NCBI RefSeq assembly: GCF_963678635.1
Contig: NC_087068.1
Span: 59,443,896 to 59,507,895, forward strand
From: Symsagittifera roscoffensis
Taxonomy: Eukaryota > Xenacoelomorpha > Acoela > Convolutidae
Reading direction: 5' to 3'
DNA: 64,000 bases
A program made the position numbers and the translations under genes. The notes beneath the pieces were generated by a model, which searched no databases, was not told where the DNA came from, and saw nothing but the letters and a program-made list of their open reading frames with translations. Every line of letters starts with the position of its first letter. Positions within the stretch are counted from its first letter, which is position 1. Below, one piece after another: positions 24,501 to 35,100 of this stretch.

Positions 24501-27216
24501 GATTTAAAGTTACTTACTAGAGACGGAGTCTCAGAATGAGAAAGTATCGTCTAAACTCACATTCGCACATTTGATCACTCTACCGTACAAGGTCGAGTTA
24601 ATGTTACTTACTTGAGAGGGAGTCTAAAAATGAGAAAGTGTCGCCTAAACTGACATTTCCCCATTTCATTACTCTGCGGTATGTTAGAAAATTAATGTTA
24701 CTTACTTTAGAGCGAGTCTCAGAACGAGAAAATGTCACTTAAACTCACTTTGGCTAATATCATGAACCTACGTTACATTGAACAGTTAATGTTATTTACT
24801 ATGGAGGGAGTCTCAGAATTAGAAAGTTTCGCTCATGCTCACTTTGGCACATTTCATCAACCTACGTTACATTGAACAGTTATTGTTACTTACCAAAGAG
24901 GGAGTCTCAGATTGAGAAAGTGTCGCCCAAAATGTCACTCTACGGGACATTGAACAGTTAATGTTGATTGCTGGAGAGGTAGTCTCAGAATTAGAATGTG
25001 TCATCACTTAAACTCGCAATCGCACATTTCATCACTCTACGATACATTGAACAGTTAATGCTACTTACTAGAGAGAGAGAGTCTCAGAAGGAGAAAGTGT
25101 CGCTCAAGCTCACTTTTCATCACTCTACGGGACATTGAAGAGTTAATGATACTTACTAGAGAGGGAGTCTCAGAACGAGAAGGTTTCACTTAAACTCATT
25201 TTGGCACATTTCATCAATCAAAGTTACATTGAACAGTTTTTGTTACTTACTAGAGTGGAAGTCTCAGATTGAGAAATTGTCGCCCAAACTCACATTTGCA
25301 CATTTCATCAATCTACGGTACATTTAACAGATACTTGTTACATACTACAGAGGGAGTCTCAGAACGATAAAGTGTCGCCTGAAATCACATTTTCACATTT
25401 CATTACCCTACGATACATTAGAGCGGAACTGTTACCAGTTCTTTATAGATTTTTGTCGGCCTTGACTGTCGTATGTTAGGCGTTTATTCTAAAGTGGCGT
25501 TGTGGTGCATCGGTAGTGATGATGCCCAGCAATCATATGATTGCGGGTTCAAGTCGCACGTGTGTTGCAATTTACAAGGTGAGCTCTTATAAGATAACCA
25601 TAGATTAGTTAACCTTAAATAGTTAATTTTCGGGTTAGTTCTCTGGCTGGTTAATTTAAAAAAAAGTTTTGATTTGGGTTCTCTTGAAATTTACGAAATG
25701 GATATGAACTTTCATACGCCTCAACCTAAAGCCCCGAAATCAGTTTGGAATTATTTCACGAAAATTTTATATTTTTTACCAACCCTAAAATTTTGCCAAT
25801 TAAAGCTTTAGATTCCCCCGCTGTTTTATATTCGTGGATCAAGTTTTCAAAATTCATTGCATATGCTGTATCCTCGCAAAACAAATATTGACCGTTATTA
25901 TTCAACTTGACTTACAAAAAAAATAAATTAGTTTAATAATCATATTAAAATCATATAGTTTAATTAACAAATTAAAAGCGGCAATTTATTGATTTGTGTA
26001 ATTCTGTATTATTCATTGCAGCCATCTGCGGACTCCACTACTTCTGGCTTTGCTCCTTGGGGTTGGCTGCCAGACTAGTGGAGTGACGTCATCCACAGTA
26101 TTCCACTCTGGGGACCTCTACCAAGAACTGGTCAACGAGACAGAACAGACAGAGTACTTGAGGGATCCAGAGCAGCTGTTTGGACTGGTGTTGTTGTCCT
26201 GCCAGACATTCGGATCTCTCTTGTGCATGGCATGTATTGAGAAGCTGGGAAGAAAACCTACTCTTATCATTTGTAAGTTAAGCCATCAACCTTTCCACAG
26301 ACTGTTCATTATTACATTTGAATAATTAATTACTGTGCAAACTTGCTGTCATGAGATTTAAATTTAGTTGAACTTTTCCCAAAAAATCCAGAAGATTTAT
26401 TGATTTTTTTTAGTTGATCAAATTATTTTCCCGTGCTTTCCCAAGACATTACAAGGACAAGATTTGGCGAAAATTTTTTGAGTCCTTAAGGGAGTCTTTT
26501 TGGAAGGTTTCCAATAAAAACCTTCCAGCGTTTTTTCAGTGGATAATATTTGCGGGTTACTTTTGGATAAACTTCGAGGTTAGTCGACCAACAATGGATG
26601 TCGTAATCTAGTATCAACGGAGGTAACCCTTCCCTAAATCAGCCCATGGATTTGAAGTTATTCATTTTGTGTTTCAGCTTTCCTTCTCATGGCCTCGTGT
26701 CTCACTGCTATTGGATTCCTGAGATCCGGAATGCCTCAAACATCAGGAGAAACATCATGCCCGAAAACAGTTGATATTTCTCCCATTCCTAACGTCTATT
26801 ACATCACACTAGCTCTCCTCTTTATTTTATGCATGTCTTTTGGAATGGGTGCTGGACCACTGCCTTGGCTGCTAGTTCCAGAGATGTTCACTTTCACCGC
26901 TAGAGGGCGAGCAGTTTGCATGGCCAACATGCTCAATTATCTCACTCTATTCGGATTCTTATGTGCATCTGAGTACATTACACACGACTTATGCGGGTAT
27001 ATTTTCTGGGCCTTTGGAGTGATTTGTGCCATCTGGGTGGTTTATGTGGCTTTTGCTCTGAGGAAGATGGACAAACTGTCCAGTTTGGACATCAGCCGGA
27101 TGTTCACTTTAGGCAGCAAGCGGTCTTCTAATCGGTCTACACTTTCTCACAGTACAAACTTCTACACACAAACTGCTTCTATGAACAGAAATGACCCGTT
27201 AATGATGTTCCGATGA
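15592..27216 (+). CDS. SLC2/GLUT-family facilitative sugar transporter
   Basis: Seven exons: 15592-15936, 16504-16648, 17078-17206, 17773-17945, 18188-18486, 26022-26272 and 26678-27216. They sum to 1881 nt, all phases agree, giving 626 residues. A major facilitator superfamily membrane carrier moving hexoses or related sugars across the plasma membrane. Signatures: NRLGRKCG in the TM2-3 loop, YLSEVSPRYARGTIG after TM4, PESPSYL after TM6, EKLGRKPTLI in the TM8-9 loop and GPLPWLLVPEMF in TM10. The N-terminus has about 90 hydrophilic residues before TM1, longer than usual. The central loop carries a Gly/Ser run. In TM7 the common QQLSGIN is replaced by CQTSGVT, so substrate choice cannot be inferred. 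Intron 5 (7.5 kb) holds a BEL/Pao element and the exon-derived minisatellite; the exon 5 donor is CTACG|GTACAT and exon 6 resumes at HLRTPLLL. Confidence 0.9.
18524..18752 (-). repeat. BEL/Pao 3' LTR
   Basis: The 229-bp copy differs from the other LTR at about 25 positions by hand count, with no length difference. It is bounded on the outside by the minisatellite half-unit ending ACAGAGGG. A clear polypurine tract was not found next to it on the minus strand. Confidence 0.75.
18976..20246 (-). pseudogene. BEL/Pao integrase region (three broken frames)
   Basis: Minus-strand frames at 19812-20246, 19345-19656 and 18976-19287. The first carries the RHLSPFLDKDGFLRASGRL segment typical of BEL/Pao upstream of the integrase zinc-binding region. 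The second carries the core, with IISDNGTNF around the second catalytic Asp and PAYAPHFGGVRERL after it. The third is the conserved C-terminal end (LTPNHFLLGRA). At least two frame breaks make it non-functional. Confidence 0.8.
20358..20969 (-). pseudogene. BEL/Pao RNase H region
   Basis: A 203-codon minus-strand frame with DLQTAVFGARLAKFI and MWTDSKTALQWI, matching the LELQAA..GARL and TDS.TVL.WI signatures of BEL/Pao ribonuclease H. The usual NPAD near the end is present in NPADDGTHR. It follows the reverse transcriptase frame on the same strand with a small overlap in another frame. Confidence 0.75.
20954..22324 (-). pseudogene. BEL/Pao reverse transcriptase region (broken frames)
   Basis: Minus-strand frames at 21773-22324, 21228-21653 and 20954-21187. 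The first has LTDIGWTIAGP, the BEL/Pao segment between protease and reverse transcriptase. The second has ADIEGMYMQV, RFVFGAKSS and the active-site box CMDDFF. The frame is interrupted between them and again after KVDHHGS. The overall order fits one decayed polyprotein with protease remnant, reverse transcriptase and connection. Gag is missing. Confidence 0.8.
22406..22421 (-). other. tRNA primer binding site of the BEL/Pao element
   Basis: Read on the minus strand this is TGGCGCCCAACGAGCC directly after the 5' LTR. TGGCGCCC is the complement of a tRNA 3' end with CCA and is a frequent retroelement primer site. Confidence 0.7.
22422..22650 (-). repeat. BEL/Pao 5' LTR
   Basis: The 229-bp partner of 18524-18752, about 89% identical by hand count without indels. 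It ends at TTGTCAA, immediately followed by the minisatellite sequence GACTCAGAATGAGAAAGTG. Confidence 0.75.
25491..25572 (+). repeat. tRNA-like segment (SINE head or tRNA pseudogene)
   Basis: GTTGTGGTGCATCGGTAGTG is A-box-like and GCGGGTTCAAGTCGC is B-box-like, about 45 bases apart. A full cloverleaf could not be drawn confidently and the usual family leader is absent, so it is another SINE type or a decayed tRNA copy. It lies in SLC2 intron 5. Confidence 0.4.
25573..26021. other. 3' end of SLC2 intron 5
   Basis: AT-rich intronic DNA ending with the acceptor ATTCATTGCAG before exon 6. No other feature seen. Confidence 0.4.
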
Positions 27217-27252
27217 CACCGTATTAATTTCTTATAAAAATCAAAAAACAAT

Positions 27253-27258
27253 AATAAA
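27253..27258 (+). promoter_or_regulatory. Probable poly(A) signal of the SLC2 gene
   Basis: AATAAA 37 bases after the stop codon at 27216, in a short A-rich 3' UTR. It is the first such hexamer after the gene. Confidence 0.5.
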
Positions 27259-28820
27259 AAACTGCATAAACACTTTTTCTAACAATCAGACGCGCGAGAA
27301 TCAGAGGCGGATTTGGTTTGAATAATGAATGGGCATTAAACGCGCGGGTCGATTTCCGCAACTTAAGATAAGACCAAAGCGACCTAAATTTGGCAAGTGC
27401 AGTCTACTGCAGCCCGACAAAAAAAAATGTTCGCGACTGTGGCTATTCAAAAAACCGTCGATACTCAAAAAGCATTGCAAACCGCGCATAACTAAATTAA
27501 ATGGTGCACCAGTAAAAAACCATCGTGAACGGCGTAGCAAAAACGGCGCAAGTTTGCGATTCATGTTTTGGTCAATTCGAGAAAAACTATAAATGTAATT
27601 ATTAGTTTTAGGATACGTCATGCATGGGCTGTTATTCAATGCCAAGAAAATTTTAAATGTTTTAGAGTTTTTTAAAATCCAGCTAGTATACCCTTTTCCC
27701 GTTGAAAAAGGTTTTGCAAGCTCATGAGTTAAAGTATGGGAGGAGGAGGCTGTTAAATCTGTAATTGATGTCGTTTTGCTAAAAATACATTTAGTGAGTA
27801 GGTTTAGAAGTCAAGTAGGCCCCGATGAAGAAAGCAGAAAATCTTGCATCTATTGAAAGTTTGCAGCAACTTTATACAGTTTTAAATATCTGGTGTAGCA
27901 ACAAAAAAGAACAGGGGGTCAGAGGATGGTTTCCAATATCCTTATTTGGGGGAAACCCTAATGTGCCCCCATGTTTTATCTCATCTCGTATCACTTTCAG
28001 CGCCTCTGTATTTATCGCCCTTGTGCCATCTGAGCACATGCCTAGTTCTTCAACGCGTCCAATTTTTGATTACGTCATTTTTAACTGCAGAACTAAAAGC
28101 ATGAGGGTGCTTTTTTCGTGAGAGAAATTCCGCATGTGCAAAAGCTCTCAACCAATCAGCGTCCTTTAAATCGTCTAAAATGACTGATTTCATTGCTTTT
28201 TTCTTTTGAATTTATGAAATTTTTGCGCAATCGGTTTTTCACTTATGAAAAAAGCCACCACTTGATTTTACTTCTTCAGTTAAAAGAGGACATTGTTAAA
28301 TAATGGGCGCCATACAGAACTACGCATGTGCTCATATTGCGCAAGATTGTCAAAACAAACAAGCCAGTTTGACTGACAAATGCCGTTTTTGTATCATATC
28401 ACAAACACCATAAATGGTAAGTTTTCTCTCCGACTTCAACGTATTCATAAGACTTTCTGCTTCAATGACGTATGAGAATTGATTCAATTACTTATGACCT
28501 CACAATGATCAAAGCTAGTCATCAAAAAGTAATGCTAAAACTTAGATTTTTGAATAGAGGTAATCAGGACAAGTCGACATGTCGTATATCTTACATATGT
28601 ATAAATATGTTCTCATACTGTCGAAAGAGTCAAAAAAACGCTCGCAGACCAATTAGAGTATAATTTGACCAATTAATTTATTTTTTCATATTTTCAACCA
28701 GCGACAAGTGCTTTTCAAAAATATATCATTTACTCCTATAGAAGTTTAAATCACCTTTATAAAATCTCAAAACTGCCTTCTCACACAATTTATAAGCATT
28801 GTCTCTAAATTGCTTTAATT
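27259..28820. other. Intergenic between SLC2 and membrane-protein gene A
   Basis: A GC-richer patch at 27290-27600 is open on both strands (87 codons on +, 114 on -), but neither product resembles a known family and the two shadow each other. Further on there is a CAACCAATCAGCG box near 28150 and TATAAATA at 28600-28607. These could belong to the promoter of gene A but are not diagnostic in this AT-rich DNA. Confidence 0.3.
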
Positions 28821-31800
28821 ATGTTCCCATCTTGGATTTTCGTATTAGCGATGATAGCAACCATCGTCGAGACTGGCAGTGGAGAACTCCACAACAATCT
28901 AAACGAGCCGAAAAACAGAGCAGAAGCAGCCGCAAATCAGTTTGGATCTCCGGCACTGCAGCTTCATCCACTCAGCTGCCAGAAAGAGCGGGACCGATCT
29001 GGGTTTATATGGTCAAGGGGTCACTATTTTACAGGTAACTGTGACCTTCCAAACCATGACCCTCCAAAAAATTATAAGTGCAGTCAAATATCAGACCATG
29101 TGCATTTTGAACACAGAGTGTTACATGTCAGTCTTAAGTTGGCTCGTCATAGAATATAAATGACAACACCTGTTTAAGGGTACAATGGGTCAGATTGTAA
29201 GACGAGTCTATACACTCCGAAACAGACAACACCCAGTTTGGACACATCGGAAATGCGGATGACGAAAGATCTTGGGAATGGGTCCATTTGTTTGGAAAGG
29301 ATCCAAATTCAGTAAGTTTTTTCTCTCTTATCATGTGAAAATAGGGGAGATGAAAAGTTTAGTTTCCTCTCAATGTCAATCTGCAGCAAATTAACAGGGA
29401 ATTATTGCCCACTCATAAACAAGTCTTCTGTTGAGTCTCGACAAACTGAGACTTTTCATCTTCAATGAAAAACTTCACAAAAATAAGCCAACACTTACTT
29501 TTTCAAAAAGAAATAAAATCAACTTGCACGAGAAAATTGTCGATTGAATGCTTAATGGTTGGATTTAGTAGTTGTTTCTATCACGAATGAATATTGTTCA
29601 GAAAACGATGGAAAGACGTCTCTAATCTCCAAGGAATTCTAGTTGAGCTGATAATAGAGGGGAAACTGAGTGCACGAGGATGGCCGATTGAGTTCGAACG
29701 AACTCAAACGGAGTTCTTGTTGGGTCAGTTGAACTTGAACTATTCGACCGGACTGAACAACATCTTGTTCTGTTTGCAGCTGAATGAGTTCAACTTGACA
29801 GTTCTCTCGTCCAGTAAGTCGGTTAACAATATTGCAGACTTCTCCGAATAGAAAAGTTACCGCACTCACGACAGTGATAGGTTATGAGGGTACAGGGCAT
29901 ATTATGGTAATTTCATTATGGAGTCCAATAGCAAATAAAAATTAACTCTAGCAAACAAAAAACTGACAAAATGAAAATATTGCTAATATTTTACAGAGGA
30001 ACATGAAAATGGTACAAAAGCAGATGACTTTTCAACACAAACGAAAAAAAAAGTGCGCTTCGTTATATCCGCTTAGATCGATAGTTTCCGGGATGTTAGG
30101 CAAGTGGTAGATGAGGCACTTAAAAATCATTGAGTTAAAACTCAGATTGTTGCAGGTCAAATGATCCAAATAATGGTCTGGATTAGTGAACTCCCAATTG
30201 ACTACTCCGGTTCGAGACGTGAACCGCACCAGGCAAGACAGATAATCGGAGATATGGATCATAAATCGGACAGATTTGTTATTTGTGAGCTGGTAAATCT
30301 TGCAGGAATAACAATAATGCTCGTTTTAGGGCAAAAATTCTGACTGCCATTTGTTAAGGTTTCAAAAGGTTTAGCTTTAAAACAAAAAATTTAACAATAA
30401 ACTAGTTAAATAGACAACAAAAATGACTTGCAAAAAAAATTATTTTCGTGTTCGACTCTCTAAACAACGCATTTCAAACGGTCAATTGGAAAATAATATA
30501 AAAAATTATAAAGTTTATGAGTTCAAAAATTTTCAACATCGTCCAAATTTTAACCTACGTTTCTTTCAGCCCTATTTTTTCAACCTCAACAGTTTTCTCA
30601 CCCGCAATTGGTTTGATATACTTTTTTTTCTGAGCCCAATCTTTTTTAAAATTATTTTCAGTATAGCAATTAAGAACAAAGAAAGGTGGTTGCTGGCAAA
30701 AAAAAATCAGAATGTTTCGACCATTTTCTTGAAAAAAAAAGATTAAACAAAAAGCCTGAAACTTATTAAAATTGGCAAGATGAACAACAGTTTTAGTCAC
30801 AAAGTGACTAGAAAAACAGTAAAAATAAATTTGGCAGATATTTTTGTAGTTTTTTATTCCAAAAATGGCGCTTCAAACTCCGAAAATTTGTTTTACCTGA
30901 GAAAGTTTAAGTTTTCAGGGCTTGAATAGAAAGTTCACGGCTCATCAGTTTTCTATAAGTAAAAAAAATGAAAAACGTGTAACTTGAATACACGTAGTTG
31001 TAATCATCAGATCAGCTTAACAGTGAAAAAAATAGCTAGAGTTAGAAAAAATGGGACGTCAGATTTTTTGAAAAGCAACGAGAACAATTTTATTAAGATG
31101 TTCGTTGTATTAGAAAACTAAGCTTTCTAAATATGTTTTTTTGGCAACATTTTAATGAATTTTATCAGAAAGTCTTTACTTTAGAGTTATATTTGGAGTA
31201 ACAGCGCATTAGAGTAACGTTATATTTAGAGTAACAGCGCTTGTATATCTGGTATGGTACAGTGGTAATCTAATTTATCCGGACAAAACAAAATCAAAAT
31301 AAAATCGAATCTTTTCAGAATTTTGTTGGGCTGTGTTGTGTGAGAGGTTTTTTCTGATAAAACTTTTTTATCAAGCAACTCTGTAATTTCAGCGTAATTC
31401 TTGTTGAACTAATAAAGCCACAATGACGCAATTTTGAAAGAGTATTTTGGTGTGAATTTCTCAAAACAAATTACATAAATTACGCAATTTAAGAAAACCG
31501 AGTTTGAAGTTTTTAACGTTGTTCGGTTAATTCGAATCATTCTGTAGAAAACTTTCATATGAAGCCATGAGCTCTCTGTATAAAAGTGCAAGTGGTTCAA
31601 AATAATTTTAAAAAATTCGAAAAAATTTGAACGGCGCTGATGGCTTTGTAAATTGATGTCGCGCTTGTAAAAGTTTAAGATTAACAGACGATTTTAGACA
31701 GCCATTAACGTTATTTCACGTTGAAGCAAGAAATATTTGAGATATTGCCTTGCTCCAAATTTGAACGTTTTTTTTTCGCGTTGAGCTTAGATAATTACGC

Positions 31801-33080
31801 GTTGAGCGAGAGAATTACGCATTCAGCACAGAAAATTTAATAAATGGTCCATTTTTTCAAATTGAAGTTACTTTGAGAAAAAAAAAACATTCAGAATCAT
31901 GGCTCAAAAACTCTCAATATCGTTTAAAATTTGTTTGTATCAATGTCATATCATAATGAAGCCGTCTTATACTTTTCTGCTGGGAATCGGACAACTTTCT
32001 CAAACATTTTTGTTCCGACTTTCGATACGTGCTCGGGGTGGGTTTTTTTTTTCTTCAGACAAATTTCGCCTTTTAACTAGCCATTTATGACGGAGTTTTT
32101 TATATCATTCAAAAGGTATTGTTGTCCTGAGCTTAAATCTGAAAAGATATTTCACCTGTCATCATTTTTCATAAAGTTTGAGGGTTTAAAGATTGCCATT
32201 TAGGCCATTTTGGACAATTAACGCGCGATTAACGCGTAAGCGGAGGTTTAATCCTTCTTATAAATCGTCCCAAATTGGTTGAACGAAGCTTATTTGCCAT
32301 AATTGATTTGTTACAAGGAACGAAATCTATCTTTTTGTACTTTAAATGGCGTGTGGGGAGATACTTTTCATAAAAATTTCAAATTTTAGAAGAAAAAAAT
32401 TTCATTTTCTTTTATTTCATTTAGTTTTTTTTATGTTATTACTGCTGCTTCATAAACCTTAAAAAGCAGTCGGAACATTCAGGGCTTCGCCCTGATACGA
32501 GCAGTCTTGTCTTTTTTTAGTGTTGAAAAAAAGCTGCCGCAATATACTGCAACAATACGGCGGGAAATTAATGACAACTTGCTGTCAGATTTATTATGCA
32601 ACAAACAAGTTGTTCTTTACTTTACTATTTTCAAATTTAGTATGTTTCATTGTACTCAGTTCCCTAGATAAATCTAACAAAGGATTTCAGAAGCAGTTTT
32701 TATGAGAATGGGAAATAACACAAAATTACATTTAACAGCAATCGAGATTCTTTTCAATTCATGCTCTGCTCAATTGCATGGCATTAGGTGATTCTAATTA
32801 TTGGAAAATTTTTCTTTAAGAAAATGTCCAAACAATCAATGAAAAGAAAAATGTTCTCAATTTTATACAATTTCTGATCAACAACCATAAATTACTAATT
32901 TCAAGTTTCTAAAGTAGATTTTCAATTTGACTAAAATCCCTAAAAAACTGTGTATTTTAGCCATCGGAGATAAACATCATAGTCATTCCCATTGCTGTCG
33001 TGCTCGCTATTGTGACCTTCTTTGGCCTTCTTTTTCTGTTTGTTTCACTGCGTATGTGGAACACAAACCGCGGACAATGA
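28821..33080 (+). CDS. Unrecognised single-pass membrane protein, copy A
   Basis: Five exons: 28821-29034, 29179-29311, 29602-29813, 30156-30292 and 32961-33080. All junction phases agree (1, 2, 1, 0) and the product is 271 residues. It begins with a signal peptide (WIFVLAMIATIVETGSG). The ectodomain has potential N-glycosylation sites (NGS, NYS, NLT) and a few Cys, then one membrane helix in exon 5 (IVIPIAVVLAIVTFFGLLF) and a short tail. No known domain was recognised; a type I surface receptor or adhesion protein is inference. The paralogue at 44158-48555 supports the exon structure, since exon lengths 133, 212 and 137 are identical. Relative to that copy, exon 5 here lacks about 9 codons before the helix and has a 1-base difference that changes the tail to NTNRGQ. 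Exon 2 is also open in a second frame from an alternative acceptor at about 29201. Confidence 0.6.
32012..32511 (-). mobile_element. Hairpin-ended non-autonomous element in intron 4 of gene A
   Basis: Reverse orientation of the family at 45333-45890: starts GTTCCGACTTTCGATACGTG and ends with CAGGGCTTCGCCCTG then GATACGAGCAGTCTTGTC. The duplicate block P2 has the uninterrupted site near 47925-47940 (CAACTTTTTAAAACATTTTT), so the insertion postdates the duplication or was lost there. No coding content. Confidence 0.65.
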
Positions 33081-34916
33081 CAGCAACCCACGAACAAATA
33101 CCCGACCCTAGTGATAGTGTATCAATTTATTTTTTCAAAACTGATATAAACTGCGAATGCTAACCATAATTGCCATAATCTCACTATACTTTTACATGCT
33201 TTTCAAAAAAGCATAAAAACCGGAACTTTTTGGTCAGTAGAAAGTTTAAATGCATTAAAATAAACACATAGAAAAACACTACATGTAAAAAATGCAGGTA
33301 AACTGTAAATGCAGGTAAACGCTTGCACAGAGTTTTCACAAGAAAAAACGAAAAACCTCCCTGAGCACAAATTTAGAGCACAAACACCCTGAAAAACGCT
33401 TTTCGAAAGTCAGAAGAAGTCAACTAGTTTTGCATGTAGTTTTGCACAATGTTTAGAGTGTACTTACCGAAACCCCTGCAAACCACAATTTAATTAAGAG
33501 CAAAAAATGCTAATGTATATGTGTTATTCAATGTGCACAAGGTCTACTAACTTGCCGGCTGAAGGTGCTATTTGTAGCCAGTTTGGTATTTTATTTTAGA
33601 TTCATCCTTAGTTCAATTTATTAGTCGATTGATTTGTATACGAGAAAAACTGTAAATGAAGTCGTTAACAGCGCTGCCTATTTTTAAGTTAGTTGCTAAG
33701 AATAAACCTAATTAAACCAAAAAAAACGTTAAATAAATTTAAAATAAATCTTTAAAAAAAGAAACATTCTCATTCTTCGCATAGCGGTAAAAAATTCCAT
33801 GGAGATCCTCAGATCGTGTTATCGATCCCCTCCGATGGCAACGATAGTGTGTGAGGACACGCTCTCATTTCACTCCTAGCTTCAGGTCTATCACAGCCTG
33901 ACCGATTTAGGCTGCAATTGTGATGCAATAGTGAAACCACAATTCCACCCACCGACACGCAACTTAAACAACAAAATAATCGGTTTTGCGAAAATCAACG
34001 CCATTTTTTTTCAATTAGTTTTCTCATTTCCAATTGGATAGATTTCAGTTCGAACTATGTTGCTTGAACTAGTTATTAATAGAAATTTGAAAATCTCGAG
34101 CGTATCAACTACCCCAAAGTTACCATTACTTTATGAAAACTTTATTGGGCATTATTCTCTTTCAGACTATAAATCAAAGGTGCAATTTATCTGGAGAACA
34201 AAAGCTTAAATCAGCTCAAGTATTCCAAATTCTCGTCAAAAGCTGGAATAAAAGGCGTCATTATTACGAAAATTTGGCCACGGAAAGAAGCAGGTTGTTT
34301 TGTTTACACAGAAAAAATTTCTGCTTAAAAGCGTTTATTTTTTTCTTTAAATTATTACTCCTTCCTCGTCTGCCTCAGAAATAACAGCGATACAAAAATC
34401 AAAGTAGAGTCCAAAACGTTGAGAGATATGTTGTCCATCATTGATTGTTAGAATCAAAAATTATGATTTAAATTTTAATGAACTCGACTCGACTTTGCTC
34501 AATGGTGGCACACAATCTATTCTTTAACGCATATCGTTTTTTTAAAAGTTTGAATCAAATATTATTATGCCCGTGTTTCAACTAGCTTTGTATTACCTTC
34601 TTACGAAGGTTTACGTATTTTCACCTGAAAAAAAATTTATGGTTTTACTAGACAATATCTTGTAAAAAAAGACAACGAGAGCTACATAAATTCGTAATTA
34701 AAATACTTGAACTTTCAGAAGATTTTTAAAAAATGAGGTCAATCAAAAGTCATATTGATTTTTTCAACGCAAATTAATTTTACCTAAATTATAAAAAACC
34801 TTCATTCGAACCAATTTAAAAGTCAAGAAATCTCAACGCAAAAAAAATGTTACACTATCAAGCTAGCGAGCGTAGTGTTTGAGTTTGAGCTTTCCATGTT
34901 TTCAAAGCTAACTCGC
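33081..34916. other. 3' flank of gene A within block P1
   Basis: AATAAA at about 33259, about 180 bases past the stop, is a candidate poly(A) signal and is kept in copy 2. At about 34150 an acceptor-like CTCTTTCAG precedes a stretch open in two frames in both copies, a possible extra 3' exon that I could not join. Otherwise AT-rich sequence without a gene. Confidence 0.35.
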
Positions 34917-35100
34917 AAATAAAATTCTAATTTATTGTTACTTTCGCTATAATCACTAATTGTATTATTGTTTTTCATAACGTCTGTACTGCTGCTTTAT
35001 TGGTGGCTATTGTTTGATTATTGATAAGCCTCCGTGGCTGAGAGAACACAGCGTGAGTGTTTAAACCTCAAAATTGTAAGTTCGAATGCGATAAGTAGCA
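34917..35100 (+). repeat. SINE-like repeat (copy in block P1)
   Basis: Family leader (CTCGCAAATAAAATTCTAAT, CTGCTTTATTGGTGGCTA) followed by the tRNA-like CTCCGTGGCTGAGAGAACAC and a weak B box (AAGTTCGAATGCG). The same insertion is present at about 50463-50650, so it predates the P duplication. Confidence 0.5.

Larger units (their letters stand above)
18410..25430 (+). repeat. Roughly 94-bp minisatellite built from the end of SLC2 exon 5 and its donor site
   Basis: Units run TTACTTACTAGAGAGGGAGT ... CATCACTCTACG|GTACATTGAA. The first unit is the real exon end (from about 18410, donor at 18487). A second unit starts at about 18503 and is interrupted at 18523 by the BEL element. The array continues from 22651 to about 25430 with around 30 units. 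Many units keep the donor (CTACGGTACATT) and a CTTACTAG acceptor-like site. The unit length is not a multiple of three. Units 23460-23820 and 24023-24383 are nearly identical with a 563-bp offset, showing a six-unit higher-order block. Confidence 0.85.

Noticed and set aside
27301-27645. Overlapping 87- and 114-codon frames on opposite strands
   Set aside because: Both are open in the same GC-richer patch, neither resembles a protein family, and no splice sites or starts favour either.
29208-29311. Alternative frame of exon 2 of gene A as the main coding frame
   Set aside because: It leaves the exon in phase 0 while exon 3 needs phase 2, whereas the start at 29179 satisfies every junction.
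33780-33900. Structured-looking segment with ATCGATCCCCTCCGATGGCA suspected to be a tRNA
   Set aside because: No A box or B box at proper spacing on either strand; it is simply shared by P1 and P2.
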